Shown in pieces: positions 1 through 11,083 of a stretch of DNA of 64,000 nt. A program made the translations under genes and the position numbers. The stretch's first letter is position 1; every line of letters starts with the position of its first letter. Under the pieces are notes generated by a model that was not told where the DNA came from, did not search any database, and saw only the letters and a list, made by a program, of their open reading frames with translations. This stretch comes from Bedellia somnulentella. Taxonomy: Eukaryota; Arthropoda; Insecta; Lepidoptera; Bedelliidae. The DNA is taken from contig OY755171.1 in assembly GCA_963576735.1 (NCBI GenBank), forward strand, positions 5,890,001 through 5,954,000, read 5' to 3'.

Positions 1-800
1 TAATTTTTCAACTGAACTACTTAGGCTGCTTATTTTTGGATAATTTGAAAAAATATAATAAAAGAACAATTAAGACTATTTATTCAGTCGTAAATGTGGG
101 TGCAATTTGCATAGATCTTGGACGATATTATTGTATTATTTTACATTAGACCATTGCGGTATCCAATAATGAATAAATGAATATCAAAATGATTTTAATG
201 TCATACTTTTTGAACTGGGTTCGCAATTTTTGTAAATATATTTGAATCCTATTTTCGGAAGAGTGTGAAAGTAAAGTATGAGATATGACTATATAACGAA
301 GAAATAATAAGGAATATTATGGTTGGTTTGTATTCAGAAAAGTTTATTGTTCGATAATCTAGGCACTTCCAATTGTAATTTCCAATGTTTTTTTTATTTT
401 CGAAGACGAAATATGCAGGAACATTATCTAATGCCTAAGAGGTTTATCAGGATTGCACAATGACGTGGCAAATGTCGGTCTTTGCCTCCTTTAATGAGAA
501 CTAATAGCGTACTAATTATATTTTAAACAAAATTAAACCCACTCTACAGCAAAATTTAATTGAAAGAGCTATTGGATTTATACGTTTCGGACCTCCTTTT
601 CTGCGGCTGATTGTATGAAACAAATTGATAAGGAATGGGTTAAGTTCGTTAAACTAGGCAAACTATTAAAATCATGATTTGTTAGTTTTTTTATGCACCA
701 AAAATTTTTTCTTCAGTGTGTACCAAACCTTACAATACTGATGTAAAAGTGACATGAAAAGTACGAAAGACATCGTATAAGTTTGTGATTTATGTTCTTA
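1..800. other. AT-rich DNA, nothing recognised
   Basis: No ORF of note, no tRNA-like boxes and no recognised repeat. A few homopolymer runs only. Confidence 0.5.
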
Positions 801-884
801 CTAGCTTTTTGCCCGCGACTACGTCCGCGTCTACTACATTTTTTGCATCTAGTTTATCTATAAAAAAAACGTGGTTTAAAAGAT
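801..884 (-). mobile_element. Helitron-like 3' end fragment
   Basis: Read on the minus strand, the segment ends ...GCGGGCAAAAAGCTAG followed by T. This is the CTAG|T terminus expected of a Helitron and matches other Helitron-like ends in this window (39010, 52919). The body is lost where a SINE-B fragment begins. Assignment is by terminal motif only. Confidence 0.45.
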
Positions 885-1068
885 ATAAAGGACATTGAGG
901 CTTTTTAAGTGATTGTTCAGCGATGCATTTGGAGACCCATCACTAAAATCCTTTATTTGACTACCTTTTCCCCATTCAACTTCCAAAAGTGGATGGAGAA
1001 TTACTATCTCCGAAGCTATGGCTACTCTTTTTGGAATTTATGGCCGTTAGTGTATATATATCATACTC
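885..1068 (+). mobile_element. SINE-B copy, 5' truncated
   Basis: Carries the SINE-B landmarks GCGATGC.TTTGGAGACCC, CTTCCAAAAGTGG, a GGCTAC block and a degraded GTGTATATAT tail. It lacks the first third of the family. A short ORF over it (909-1178) is a by-product of the repeat. Confidence 0.7.
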
Positions 1069-1389
1069 ATGAAAGATTGATGGATGAATTTCATAAATTC
1101 CTTTTTGTAGTAGTTATATCAGTCAATCGCACCAAGTTTCAAGTTTCTAAATGTCAAAAATCTCTATACTACCTATAATAACTTTCATTTGCTATTTCAA
1201 CCCCATAGTTCCATAAAATATATGATAACAATCATGAAACAAACCATTTTGTACCAAGTTTCTATGTTTGAGTTATAATGGTCGTATTAGTACGGATAGT
1301 AACTATTGATTTTCGGGTCTTTAATTGCGTGTTATAACATGGATTTAGTTTTATAATAGTGGTTTTAATTGTAATGTTCAATCGCGAAA

Positions 1390-1665
1390 TTTAAAAAAAA
1401 AACTAAGTACGAATAGTAGTTTTGTGCTGCGGGCCGGAGGCCCGGTGGGTGCTACTCCCTACACTGACCGTTGGTGATGGTGGGTGAGTTTGCAGCAGAA
1501 ATTACTCGGGAATATGGGGATTGTCCGAGTTCTAGCTATTATTCTTACCTAACACAACAACTTTAATTTTTACTAATTGCTTGTGTCCTTTGAGTTTTGA
1601 TCCCGGGTCTCTCGAATGTTCAGAGAGGTTAGATTTACCGCTACGCCACATAGACGCTAACGTTG
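1390..1665 (-). mobile_element. tRNA-headed SINE, single copy of a separate family
   Basis: On the minus strand a tRNA-like head carries the A box TGGCGTAGCGG (about 1640-1650) and a B box GGGATCAAAAC (about 1595-1605). A roughly 200-base unrelated body follows, including a GC-rich GGGCCTCCGGCCCG hairpin near 1430, and it ends near an A/T run at 1390. The layout is that of a tRNA-derived SINE. No second copy was seen, so both borders are approximate. Confidence 0.5.
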
Positions 1666-1934
1666 TCGGCAAATTTTGAATATCCTTTATTTTCTTAGTC
1701 TTACTATTGACAAACAATTGAATTTACTCCTGCTCCTGCTGCATAATCCAGCATTTTTATACCCTACCGATTTTGAGCGCCAAAATCCACGATTCAATGT
1801 AAAATGAAAAATAGTGACTAAAGATAAAACAGCAAGTAAGCAAATGATTCGAAAAGTGCACAGAGTTATGGTATAAACTACAGGTTAAAGCGCGAAATAT
1901 TCAACTTGTTACGTATCTTGAATAACATGGATAC

Positions 1935-2411
1935 CACGGTCAAAAAAACACCCAGCGCCATCTATTGCATACCTCAAGAACTAATGTAACGTAAATACTT
2001 AAACCAATTAGTAATTCGTTTATTTATAGTTATTTCAGGATAAGTAGATATGAAAAAAACTGTCTAGACAATAAAACTAATTGTACGTCATCCCTCGGGA
2101 ATTCCTCATTTTCAAGGATACATTATCGTATCATTTAGCTTCTAAATTGATAGGTTTATATTCGTTTTCAATATATTACCTTGTTTTCAACGACACACAG
2201 CGCCATCTCCAATCCATCCAGCAAGCAATATTTTAGTATTCCCTCGGGAATATATTTTTTTCCGGGATAAAAAGTACCCTATTATTTAATCTGGACTTCT
2301 AACTATACGTCTGCAAAATTTCGAAGCAATCGGTTCAGTAGTTACAGCGTGAAAGCGGCACAAATAAACAAACAAACAAACTCACTTTCCAATTTATAAT
2401 ATTAGTATGGA
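1935..2411 (-). mobile_element. Non-autonomous Helitron-like element
   Basis: The minus strand begins at 2411 with TCCATACTAATATTATAAA preceded by A, the same opening as the elements at 37986, 38621 and 29340, with a GTTTGTTTGTTTATTTG run inside. A 5' TC placed after A fits Helitron insertion between A and T. The 3' end was not located. No coding capacity. Confidence 0.5.
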
Positions 2412-2419
2412 TAGTATGG

Positions 2420-2945
2420 AAGTATGGATATTGCACATGATAAAGCACATGCCAGTTAAGTATTTCAGTTGTGTTTAATTACTAACGTATTCAATAAATG
2501 AATGTTACTCAATTATGATTTCGTAGAATCGTTAGCAGGGCATGTACAAAATATAAAATAATTCCTGGTATATCTTTCATGATATTAAACCCAGCTCTTT
2601 GATGTGATTCCGGGTGGTAAATTTATATGAGAGATTTTCAGAATATTATGTTAGTTGTGCATGTTTGGATACTCGCAACAGCCTTCCTATAAGTGTAATA
2701 TCAATTTCAATTATGTGGTACTGTTAACAGAGAATGTGCTCGCATAAAAAATATAATATTCCAGATTTTTGCTCTTCCATGTAATGCAGGTGTCAAAGTT
2801 GATTTTATAGAGAGCCGTTAATTAAATTCAGATTAAAGTTTTGAAAAATATACTGAATATTTTTTATGTTTTAAATTAGACGAGAGGTCCTGTTCAGTGA
2901 TCAAAATCGATAAAAGTGTATATGTCGCAGCGATAACCAGGATAC
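2420..2945. other. AT-rich DNA, nothing recognised
   Basis: No supported gene or repeat. The minus-strand ORF at 2833-3039 overlaps the SINE-A head and is not convincing. Confidence 0.5.
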
Positions 2946-2949
2946 CTAG

Positions 2950-3299
2950 TGAGCTACTCACTGGAGTAGAACACCGGTTAAAGGGCAGACCATAATGATT
3001 AAAATCCTGGGTCGGGCCTACACCAATTAGTTTTTTCAAAAGTTATTTATGTGGTTAATTTATCACGGTTATTAACGGTGAGGGAAAACATCGTGGAGAA
3101 AACCCACATGGCTAAGTAGTATTTTGTCATGTGACAGTGTGTTCGTACAAAACGGCGATGCGCCTGCCTCCTCTCACTAAAGTACACAGTGTCCAAGAAA
3201 CCTGGTTACTCTGAAGATCAGGTGCCAATGTCACATATTCAATTCATAGTACCTCTACCAATCCCTTCTGGGATACACGGCGAGAACGTTTGAGTTTGA
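2950..3299 (+). mobile_element. SINE-A copy, diverged
   Basis: Contains the family landmarks in order: ATCCTGGGTCGGGCCTACACC, a GGTGAGGGAAAACATCGTG block, CATGTGACAGTGTGTTCGTAC, AAACGGCGATG and the 3' end ACACGGCGAGAACGTTTGAGT. The A-box half of the tRNA head is rearranged. It belongs to the TTTGAGT-ended variant rather than the TTATGTTATG-ended one. Confidence 0.75.
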
Positions 3300-4013
3300 A
3301 ATTTTATTTATTTTATTTTATTATCTTTGGGGGGCTTACAGCTAAATTTACAATATAAAATAATAACATAGGCAGAAATAGGCCAATAACAAGCTCCCAC
3401 ATATGCAAATGTCTGAGTCAATTGGTTAAATTCATAGATATAGAATTCATAGATTGGCAGTAAGTGACAAACGTCATAGCATAAACATCCACAAAGGCAG
3501 GACCTCTTACGGACACGATAAAGGCCTACAACGGTTTTGGCAACAAACATGAAAGAAAATAATTGTTTTATTTACGTTAATTCTGGTATTTAAGTCTTAA
3601 CTTTGTTGATTTTTTTATAAAGTTGTTAATATTTAACGGCACATAATCTAAATCAAATACATATTCTTTGGCAAACTTAAAATTTTAAGCTATTTATGTC
3701 CAAATTAAGTCTATAATAATTACCAGTATATGCTTTAATATAAATCCTAAACCAAAGTTTTCAATGCTGATATATTATAAAAGAAATCTTCAATCAACTT
3801 TATATTACAATGAATGTAATGTTTACAATTTGGCGAAAATAACAAATACGTGAATTTTTATCAATTTTAATAGGGCTTGTATGGAATCCGCCATAGTAAT
3901 GTCACATACACACACTCATTTACGCACACCGTTGTATTTTTTTTTTTGGTTTCGCCTGTCTTCATTGTATTGCCAATTTTTATTCGTTAGTATAGCCATA
4001 CTATATCTATGTT
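3300..4013. other. AT-rich DNA, nothing recognised
   Basis: No ORF or repeat I can support. The 80-residue minus-strand ORF at 3308-3550 has no recognisable motif. Confidence 0.5.
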
Positions 4014-4725
4014 AAAGGGTCTGGCAGGCCAAGGAAGGAGCAGTGGCCACAGTGAGATTTTCCGAATTTTTTTACGCGTTAGTTTACTTCCTTTTAACTA
4101 GGCAACACTCCAATTTACAGCCGACTACCATGAATACTTTCCGAGATTTTGACAAAAACGTCAAACCTTCAGACGTTATTTCAATTTATATTTACTCCTT
4201 AACTATAGTAGGCAGAATATTGAAACCAACTAGTATCTACGTATTAGAAATAGGTATTAGAAAAACAAACTTCACCATATGTCAGAAAATGACATTTGTT
4301 ATTCTTTATGATTGTAAGAAGTAATAGAACACCAAAGGGCACGCACGAGCCGTGTTTAAACTAGTTATCGCGTGGGATAAAGCAGCCATCTCTTACGCAC
4401 TTACTTAGTATCGTATACTGCCATCTCATTCTAACCGTTATCGTGTCGATAAAATAGCGCTCGTGCTTGCTATACAGAGTATACTTTAACTCAATGCACG
4501 TAGATACTAGTTGGTTTCAATGTTATGCCTACTATTGTTAAGGAGAAAATATAAATTGAAATAACGTCTGAAGATTTGACGTGTCGTCAAAATCTCGGAA
4601 ATTATTCATGGTAGCCGGCTGTAAATTGTATTGTTGCCTAGTTAAATGGTAGCAAACAAACGTGTAAAAAAAATCGGAAAATCTCACAATGGCCACTGCT
4701 CCTTCATTAGCCTGCCAGACCCTTT
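4014..4725. mobile_element. Foldback element with arms of about 230 bp
   Basis: The left arm (4014-4243) starts AAAGGGTCTGGCAGG. The right arm (4495-4725) is its reverse complement, ending CCTGCCAGACCCTTT, with only scattered mismatches and small indels. The centre (about 250 bp) is unrelated. There is no transposase; the 93-residue ORF at 4043-4324 lies across the arm and is probably fortuitous. The architecture is that of a foldback-type DNA transposon or long-TIR MITE. No clear target duplication was found. Confidence 0.8.
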
Positions 4726-4914
4726 GCCTAGTTCATTTATTGCACGCTTGCTAACAATCAAAAAATTAACTTCAGTCAAGTGAATAAGGTTTGTTAGACT
4801 CTAATAATTAGGATGACTATGTGATTTTTTCACTTTAGATGTAATTCTACCTTTAATGTACTTAACTAATATCGCAAACTCTCACTCAAACTTCACCTTC
4901 ACTTCTTCACGTTA

Positions 4915-4960
4915 TTTATTAGTAATAATCCCATTAATGAGATTTTCATGAACAAATCAG
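4915..4960 (+). repeat. SINE-C 3' tail fragment
   Basis: TTATTAGTAATAATCCC and GATTTTCATGAACAAA match the tail seen at 46180-46215 and 56005-56045. The tRNA head is missing. Confidence 0.5.
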
Positions 4961-4989
4961 TCTTAGTCAAAGGCAAAATTTTATGACGA

Positions 4990-5552
4990 ACTTTCCTGAG
5001 GGGATAGAAGATGTACTTAAACTTCTGAACATCACGTCTTTTCACCTATGGTTCTGAGCACCCGCCCATATATATGACTTTAAATATAGGTCACGTGATA
5101 GGAGGCTGGCCATCGTCGTTTTTGTACCAATACATTTTTGCTGTGTAGTGTCGGCTTAGAATAGCACTACCCCATTTCTTCCGGTGGGTGTACGTAAAAG
5201 GCGACTAACGGTATTGGGGCTTTTAAGGGATTTTTGGGCGATGCGGTTGGAGACCCATCACCAAGAACCTTTATTTCACCATCTATTCCCCACGCACCTT
5301 CCAAAAGTGACTGAGGAATTTCTAATTCCTTAGCTCTGGCTACCCGTTTCTTGGAATTTATAGCCGTGAGTATATGTATGTATGTATGTACATTTTTACA
5401 TGACTAAGTGCAACTTAGATTATGTGGGTTTCTTCACGATGTTTTCCGTCACCGTTACTAACGACGATAAATTAACCACACATTTGAGTTTTGAACCCTC
5501 GTCGTCTGCATAATAAGCAGTGTTCTACCCACTGAGCTATCACGGTTGCTTA
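4990..5552 (-). mobile_element. SINE-A copy interrupted by a SINE-B
   Basis: The left part reads the 3' half of SINE-A up to GTACCAATACA. The right part resumes at ACATGACTAAGTGCAAC and runs to the tRNA-like head (CTGAGCTATCACGGTTGC). The gap is filled by the SINE-B at 5140-5388, flanked by TACATTTTT on both sides, so the SINE-A copy is older than the SINE-B insertion. Confidence 0.8.
5140..5388 (+). mobile_element. SINE-B copy, full length
   Basis: A near-complete copy. It starts GCTGTGTAGTGTCGGC and includes AGGCGACTAACGG (a possible A box), GGTTGGAGACCC (one base off a B-box core), an AGGAATTTCTAATTCCT hairpin and the tail CCGTGAGTATATGTATGTATG. The 9-bp target duplication TACATTTTT lies at 5131-5139 and 5389-5397. 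A polymerase III origin is inferred from the boxes, not shown. Confidence 0.9.
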
Positions 5553-5937
5553 TTTTAATTTTCTATTTTGTTGTGCTATTTTTTTTTCATTATATTTAAA
5601 AAATTAGAAACCTTGTTTCAAATTGTTGCATCAAATTGCTAAAAAATATAATGGTAGAGAACCTGTCTGGTATAGATACTACAAAACAATAATAGTATGA
5701 TATTATTCCTTTAAAATTTCATGAATTGAGAATAGATACTTTTTATTCATATCAACTATATTTCTGCTATTTTTTACACTAAAAAGTAAGTAAAAAATAT
5801 GAATAAATTGAAAGCTATGTAAATCTACACTAACAACTATAAATCTTCAATTCCAAAAGTTATTATAGGGCAAATTAAAATGCAATTCATTTCAAGTATT
5901 TGGGGAACAAACTTGAAATCGAAAGGAATGTTTCAAT
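5553..5937. other. AT-rich DNA, nothing recognised
   Basis: No gene or repeat seen. Confidence 0.5.
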
Positions 5938-5949
5938 TTAAAGTCATTA

Positions 5950-6321
5950 ACATAACATAACATAACATAAACGTTCACGCCGAATATCCCCGAAGGGGTT
6001 GGCAGAGGTACTAATACTTCTGAACATCACGTGACTTTGTCACCTGGTGTTCAGAGTACCCACGTTTTGCATGGACAGTGTACTCACGTGATAGGGGGTA
6101 AGCCTATCGCCGTTTTGTACGAATACACTGTCACATGACTAAGTACAACTCAGCCATGTGGGTTTCCTCACGATGTTTTCCCTCACCGTTAACAACCATG
6201 ATAAATTAACCACACATATGTCTTTAGAAAAGACAAATTGGTGTAGGCCCGACCCAGGATTCGAACACTAGTCGCTTGCACGATAACCAAGTGTTCTACC
6301 CACTGGGCTATCACGGTTGCG
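5950..6321 (-). mobile_element. SINE-A copy, full length with target duplication
   Basis: On the minus strand a tRNA-like head (GCAACCGTGATAGCCCAGTGG with B box GTTCGAATCC) is followed by the roughly 290-bp body, the CCCCGAAGGGG hairpin and a tail of ATGTT repeats. The 12-bp duplication TTAAAGTCATTA flanks it at 5938-5949 and 6322-6333. This is the best-defined copy of the family in the window. Confidence 0.92.
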
Positions 6322-6333
6322 TTAAAGTCATTA

Positions 6334-6729
6334 TTTCCAAAGAAACATTAATAGCTGAAAACTTGAAACACTTCAAAACAAAAAGTATTCTGGCTCACCG
6401 AGTTTCGGCTTAATTAAATTTAACCCTTCTTTAACCGGCTGTTAAGAATGCAATAATTCTTAAGTTTCCTTTTAAGTTGTTCTTTTGGTTATAAGTTTTT
6501 ATTGCAAATTGTAAGATTTATGGATGTACTGTAACAAAGAATTATTGTTTTCACTTATTCTATGGGTACGCTTCTCAGAAACCGGTAAAGTACGGCAGAA
6601 TAGACTAGCAAAATACAGTTGATGTGAATTTGGATGAGACTGAAACTTGTTTAAAATTATTTCATGTATAATTAAATAATATAATTAATTAATATGTGCT
6701 CTACCTTTACAAGTTATGGTGAAATATAC
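6334..6729. other. AT-rich DNA, nothing recognised
   Basis: No gene or repeat seen. Confidence 0.5.
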
Positions 6730-6734
6730 ATGGT

Positions 6735-7075
6735 TGGGTTGTAACGGAACTCCACCTCCGCCTCCGTTACTGCGGAACTTCCACAAAAAATATGCGGAAT
6801 TTTAACGGAGGTTTATTTACGATAACCACAAAGCGCAAGGAGCAATGTTAGGGGGCGCGGCCACACGGTTGCATATTTGCGAGTTAAATAGGCAAGACTT
6901 TGCTAGCGCCACGAGAACATGGCAGACGCGGACTGTGGCGGGCTTAAATAATTTTGACTTAACTAAACCATACATTTTTCAACTTCAAATTATGCCTCCA
7001 CCCGCGCCTCCGTAAACCTCCGGATTCGCAGTGGTGAACCTCTTCACCTCCGCATCCACCTCCGTTAAGTTTTAA
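6735..7075. repeat. GC-richer block with short inverted ends, possible MITE
   Basis: A block of about 340 bp, far richer in GC than its surroundings, bounded by TAACGGA on the left and TCCGTTA on the right, with repeated CACCTCCGC-type words near both ends. It has no ORF. The short inverted ends suggest a small DNA transposon derivative, but only one copy is seen and no clear target duplication, so the call is tentative. Confidence 0.35.
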
Positions 7076-7111
7076 TAAGTAGCTTTAAAAAAGTTTTCAA
7101 GAATATACATA

Positions 7112-7322
7112 CATAAACATACTTACGGCTATAAATCCCAAAAAGATACCTCAGATCTTCAGAGTTAGAGATTCCCCATGAATTGACTGTGGAGGAAAGA
7201 AAATAAATGGTTGGTAATTATTGGTCTCCAACCGCATCATTTGAATGTTCCATAAAAACCCCAATATCGCCTAAGTCACCTCTTATGAGACCCTTAGGAA
7301 GAAAATAGTTGGTGCTGTACTT
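7112..7322 (-). mobile_element. SINE-B copy, diverged
   Basis: CATACTTACGGCTATAAATCCC, GGTCTCCAACCGCATC and CACCTCTTATGAG follow the SINE-B order on the minus strand. The 5' quarter is degraded. Confidence 0.75.
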
Positions 7323-7454
7323 TCCGAACGACGACGGCTAAAATTTTATTAAGAAATGTAACCATAACTGCTGAAAACAAACTATATGTTGAAATATTTT
7401 CCGCAATAGCATTTTTTAATAACATATTTATTATTCATTAAAGCCCAACTTGTT

Positions 7455-7640
7455 AAATATGTAAGGGTATTAAGGCTTCTTAAGTGTTTTTTCGGCGATG
7501 CAATTGGAGCTCATTACCAACAACGTTTATATTGATATCTTTTCCTTACTCAAATTCCAAAACTGGCTAAAAATTTTCTTATTCCGAAGCTGTGGCTAGT
7601 CTATTCTTGGGATTTATAACCGTGAGTATATGTATATATT
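7455..7640 (+). mobile_element. SINE-B copy, 5' truncated
   Basis: Runs from TTAAGGCTTCTTAAGTG through CGATGCAATTGGAG to the tail CCGTGAGTATATGTATA. It lies about 130 bp from the oppositely oriented copy at 7112-7322. Confidence 0.7.
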
Positions 7641-8141
7641 TATTTAAAAATGTATTATAAAACTTTCTCAATAGAATCACCAAATCACTCTAAGAGTTTA
7701 CAATTAATTTAGACTTATTAACTTATAAACCAGGTAAAATAAAGTGAAAGTTCCGAATGACATATACAGAAACCACAATGCCCACAACCACAAACCACGT
7801 ACCAATCATCACAAAACTCATTCGACGAGATCTAGTAAAACTATGCGTGCATTACTGAGGCAGGATCTCGAATACAATCTCACAAAATGGCCAAAAGAAA
7901 ATTTCCTAAGGATATTTCGAGACGCGAAAACTTCTGATAGAAAATACTTGACAAATCCTTTATGACCTGTCTGTGCTCGACAAATTTTAGGTAGTGTTCG
8001 TGTATTGCAGAGTTTTGTTCGTATTCATTGGTCGGTAATCGAAATGAATAAAATGATATGTTAAGAAGATTTCGATATTTGCTGTCTTGATATAAATAAA
8101 TAAATAAATAAATATACGCACATCAAGTGAAATCAAACATA
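7641..8141. other. Unassigned DNA ending in an (AAAT)n tract
   Basis: No convincing gene; the 73-residue ORF at 7744-7965 shows no motif. An (AAAT)5 run at about 8094-8114 follows GTCTTGATAT and could be the 3' tail of an unrecognised LINE. Confidence 0.4.
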
Positions 8142-8203
8142 CACAGATCAAGTTAGCCCCAAATTAAGTTAAACTTGTAATACGGGATACTTACTCAAGT
8201 AGC
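8142..8203 (-). repeat. SINE-D 3' tail fragment
   Basis: ACACAGATCAAGTTAGCCCC and AAACTTGTAATACGGGATA match the tail of the SINE-D copy at 28426-28640 in reverse complement. The tRNA head is absent. Confidence 0.65.
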
Positions 8204-8349
8204 AAGCAGCACATTTAAACAATGCTTATGGATATGTGTATAAAAATCTTATATGAATCTTATATCTACGAAATATTACTAGTATAATTAACAGATCGGG
8301 ATTTATGGAGGATAGTTCCCATTACATTAAAAATTAACACAAATAACGC

Positions 8350-8546
8350 TTGGAACAGGATTAGAAATTCATCAGCCACTTTTGGAAAGTTAAATGGGGA
8401 AAAGATGATAAAAAAAAGTTTGTTGGTGATGAGTCTCCAACCGCATCGCCCAAAAAACCCTTAAAAGCCCCAAAACCGTTAGTCGCCTCTTACGTACAGC
8501 CACCAGAAGAAATGGGGTAGTGCTATTCTAAGCCGACACTACACAT
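8350..8546 (-). mobile_element. SINE-B copy, 3' end degraded
   Basis: CAGCCACTTTTGGAAAGTT, GTCTCCAACCGCATCGCCC, CCGTTAGTCGCCTCTTACG and GGGTAGTGCTATTCTAAGCC follow the family order on the minus strand. The usual TATGTATG tail is not clear at the left end. Confidence 0.85.
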
Positions 8547-8593
8547 ATATGATGAAAAACATAACATAACATAACATAAACAATAAGGTTTTA

Positions 8594-11083
8594 TTGGGTG
8601 TCTACTATAGTCCGTCACTTCAATTAAATTTTTTTCCTTCTTTTGAGAAGATCTTAGAAGATCTCACCCCCTCTTACGATCACTCAATTATTATGGGTGA
8701 CTTCAATACCTGCCTCTTAAAAGGTGATTCGCGTTCTAAATCCCTAACTTCGATATTCCATGGCAGTAATTTTCATATATTACCCCTTAATGCCACTCAT
8801 AACTTACCAAATTGCACGCCATCTCTTCTCGACCTTATAGCGGTCTCCTCCCCTAACCACGTGGCTCTGCATGGCCAAACTGCTGCAGATGCTTTTTCTC
8901 ATCACGATCTAATATTCTTGTCCTATAAAGTCCGGCCCCCTAAAAATAAGTCTAAAATTCTTCTGCAGCGCAGTTTTGGTAGTATAGATCTGGATAAGCT
9001 GAGACATGATGCTTCTAATATTGACTGGATGACATGTACCACAGCGGCTACTATCGATGAACAAGTCAACACTTTTAATACAAAACTTACGGCACTGTAC
9101 GATATTCACGCTCCCGTTAAATCAGTTAAAATGAAGCATTTTCCGGCACCATGGCTCACAGACGAAATTAGGGATCTATTGATGAAAAAAGCACGAGCCA
9201 AGTCAAAGTTTAAGTCGCGACCATCAGATCTAAACAAGGAAAAGTATGTGTCGATTCGGAATCACTGCAATAAGGTGTGTAGGGATGGACAGCGAAACCA
9301 CATCCACGAATCCGTTGAAAATGGCGATCCAGCTAAAGTCTGGAAGTTTCTTAGATCATTAGGAGTTGGAAAATCTCGTCACGATTCTATCCCAAAAGAT
9401 CTAGATATCACTTCGCTTAAAAACCATTTCTCCACAACATCTACTTTTGATGGTGTTAAAAAAGCTGAAACATTACATTTTCTTTCTACACTACCAGCTC
9501 CGGATTATCCTCCCTTTAATTTTTGTCAATTCTCCGATTGTGATGTTAAGAAGAATATTATGTCCATTACGTCAAACGCAGTAGGTGGTGATTGTATTAG
9601 TCGAAAAATGATATTGCCTATCCTAGACCTTATTCTTCCTGTTATTACTGAAATCCTTAATAATTCCATATCCTTAGAATCCTTCCCTATGGTATGGAAA
9701 GAAGCCCAGGTCACTCCTATTCCCAAAAAAGCTAATCCTAAGTCCTTCTCTGATTATCGTCCTATATCTATTCTGCCATTCCTCTCTAAAGTACTTGAAC
9801 GACTGGTACATAAACAGTTAAGTGATTTTCTCACTAGGAATGATCTGCTTAACCCCTTCCAATCTGGTTTCCGCCCTTCCCATAGTACTGTAACGGCTTT
9901 GATCAAAATAACTGATGACATGCGTTTGGGAACGGATAAGGGACTGCTGACTGTTTTAGCACTGCTTGATTTTAGTAGCGCCTTTAATACGGTTGACTTC
10001 GAAATATTACTTGCTTTACTTCGTTCTCTTAACATATCTCCAACGGTAGTTGACTGGTTTCGTAGTTATCTACTGGGGCGTCGGCAGCGCATTCACCTCG
10101 AAGATGCCATGTCTCCGTGGATTGAGTTAAATGCCGGTGTTCCACAAGGTGGTGTGTTGTCTCCTCTCTTATTCGCTATATTTATTAACTCCATTTCTCA
10201 TAAACTTACTTCTTCCTACCACCTTTATGCAGATGATCTTCAGATTTACACACAGGCTAATTTTGACCAAATAAATATGTCCATAAGCTTAATTAATAAT
10301 GATTTAATGCAAATTTTGAAATGGAGTGAAGCATATGGATTGAAAGTTAATCCGAATAAAACGCAAATAATTATAGTTGGTAGCTCACGAATGGTTTCCA
10401 AGATTGACTATAAATCACTACCGCCTGTTTTATTTGATGGCACATCCATTCCTTTCAGCGCTGCTGTAAAAAACCTTGGTGTGATGATAGATAGCACCTT
10501 ATCTTGGGTACCGCAACTGGAATTAGTAAGCCGGAGGCTGTTTGCGTCAGCAGGGTCCCTCAGGAGGCTACGTAACTTTCTCCCTACTGCTACCAAAACT
10601 GCGTTAGCCCAATCTCTTCTACTACCTATTCTTGATTATGCTGACACCTGCTATCTCGATCTAACTGAAGATCAACTGAACAAACTTGAGCGCTTACAAA
10701 ACTTATGTATTAGGTTTATTTTCGGACTGCGTAAATATGACCATGTCTCTGCGTATCGCAATAAACTTCAGTGGCTTCCAATTCGTCTCCGCCGGAATGC
10801 ACATACTCTGTCTCTCCTGTACTCTATCTTGTTTAATCCTGCCACCCCCTCCTACCTTAAAGAGCGTTTCCAATTCCTTCACTCTTCACATGACCTCAAT
10901 CTGCGTTCTTACCACAATCTTTTGTTGAGTACCCCTTCCCATTCCACCAATTTTTACAGTTCCTCCTTTACCGTCCAGGCTGTACAACTATGGAACGGTC
11001 TTCCTGTAGAGGTGCGATTAGCCAAGTCTCTCCCTATTTTCAAGAAAATGGTAAAAAAACACTTCCTCTCCGAAACACTATAA
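8594..11083 (+). CDS. LINE ORF2 remnant: endonuclease C-terminus plus reverse transcriptase
   Basis: An 829-residue uninterrupted frame. Its first codon is a truncation point, not a real start; it opens at TTG. The endonuclease remnant covers about residues 1-115, with the GDFN metal-binding motif at 35-38 (D36) and SHHD at 102-105 in place of the usual SDH. A linker with HAPVK follows. The reverse transcriptase spans roughly 330-640, with PIPKK, DYRPIS, FRPSHST, LLDFSSAFNTVD, GVPQGGVLSPLLF and the catalytic YADD (545-548). The C-terminal region ends ...FKKMVKKHFLSE, typical of this LINE group. The apurinic-endonuclease N-terminus and any ORF1 are missing, so this copy cannot be autonomous. 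The open frame shows that the insertion is not very old. Confidence 0.92.
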   Translation: MGVYYSPSLQLNFFPSFEKILEDLTPSYDHSIIMGDFNTCLLKGDSRSKSLTSIFHGSNFHILPLNATHNLPNCTPSLLDLIAVSSPNHVALHGQTAADAFSHHDLIFLSYKVRPPKNKSKILLQRSFGSIDLDKLRHDASNIDWMTCTTAATIDEQVNTFNTKLTALYDIHAPVKSVKMKHFPAPWLTDEIRDLLMKKARAKSKFKSRPSDLNKEKYVSIRNHCNKVCRDGQRNHIHESVENGDPAKVWKFLRSLGVGKSRHDSIPKDLDITSLKNHFSTTSTFDGVKKAETLHFLSTLPAPDYPPFNFCQFSDCDVKKNIMSITSNAVGGDCISRKMILPILDLILPVITEILNNSISLESFPMVWKEAQVTPIPKKANPKSFSDYRPISILPFLSKVLERLVHKQLSDFLTRNDLLNPFQSGFRPSHSTVTALIKITDDMRLGTDKGLLTVLALLDFSSAFNTVDFEILLALLRSLNISPTVVDWFRSYLLGRRQRIHLEDAMSPWIELNAGVPQGGVLSPLLFAIFINSISHKLTSSYHLYADDLQIYTQANFDQINMSISLINNDLMQILKWSEAYGLKVNPNKTQIIIVGSSRMVSKIDYKSLPPVLFDGTSIPFSAAVKNLGVMIDSTLSWVPQLELVSRRLFASAGSLRRLRNFLPTATKTALAQSLLLPILDYADTCYLDLTEDQLNKLERLQNLCIRFIFGLRKYDHVSAYRNKLQWLPIRLRRNAHTLSLLYSILFNPATPSYLKERFQFLHSSHDLNLRSYHNLLLSTPSHSTNFYSSSFTVQAVQLWNGLPVEVRLAKSLPIFKKMVKKHFLSETL

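Noticed and set aside
4043..4324. 93-residue ORF as a host gene
   Set aside because: It runs over one arm and the centre of the foldback element and shows no motif or codon signal.
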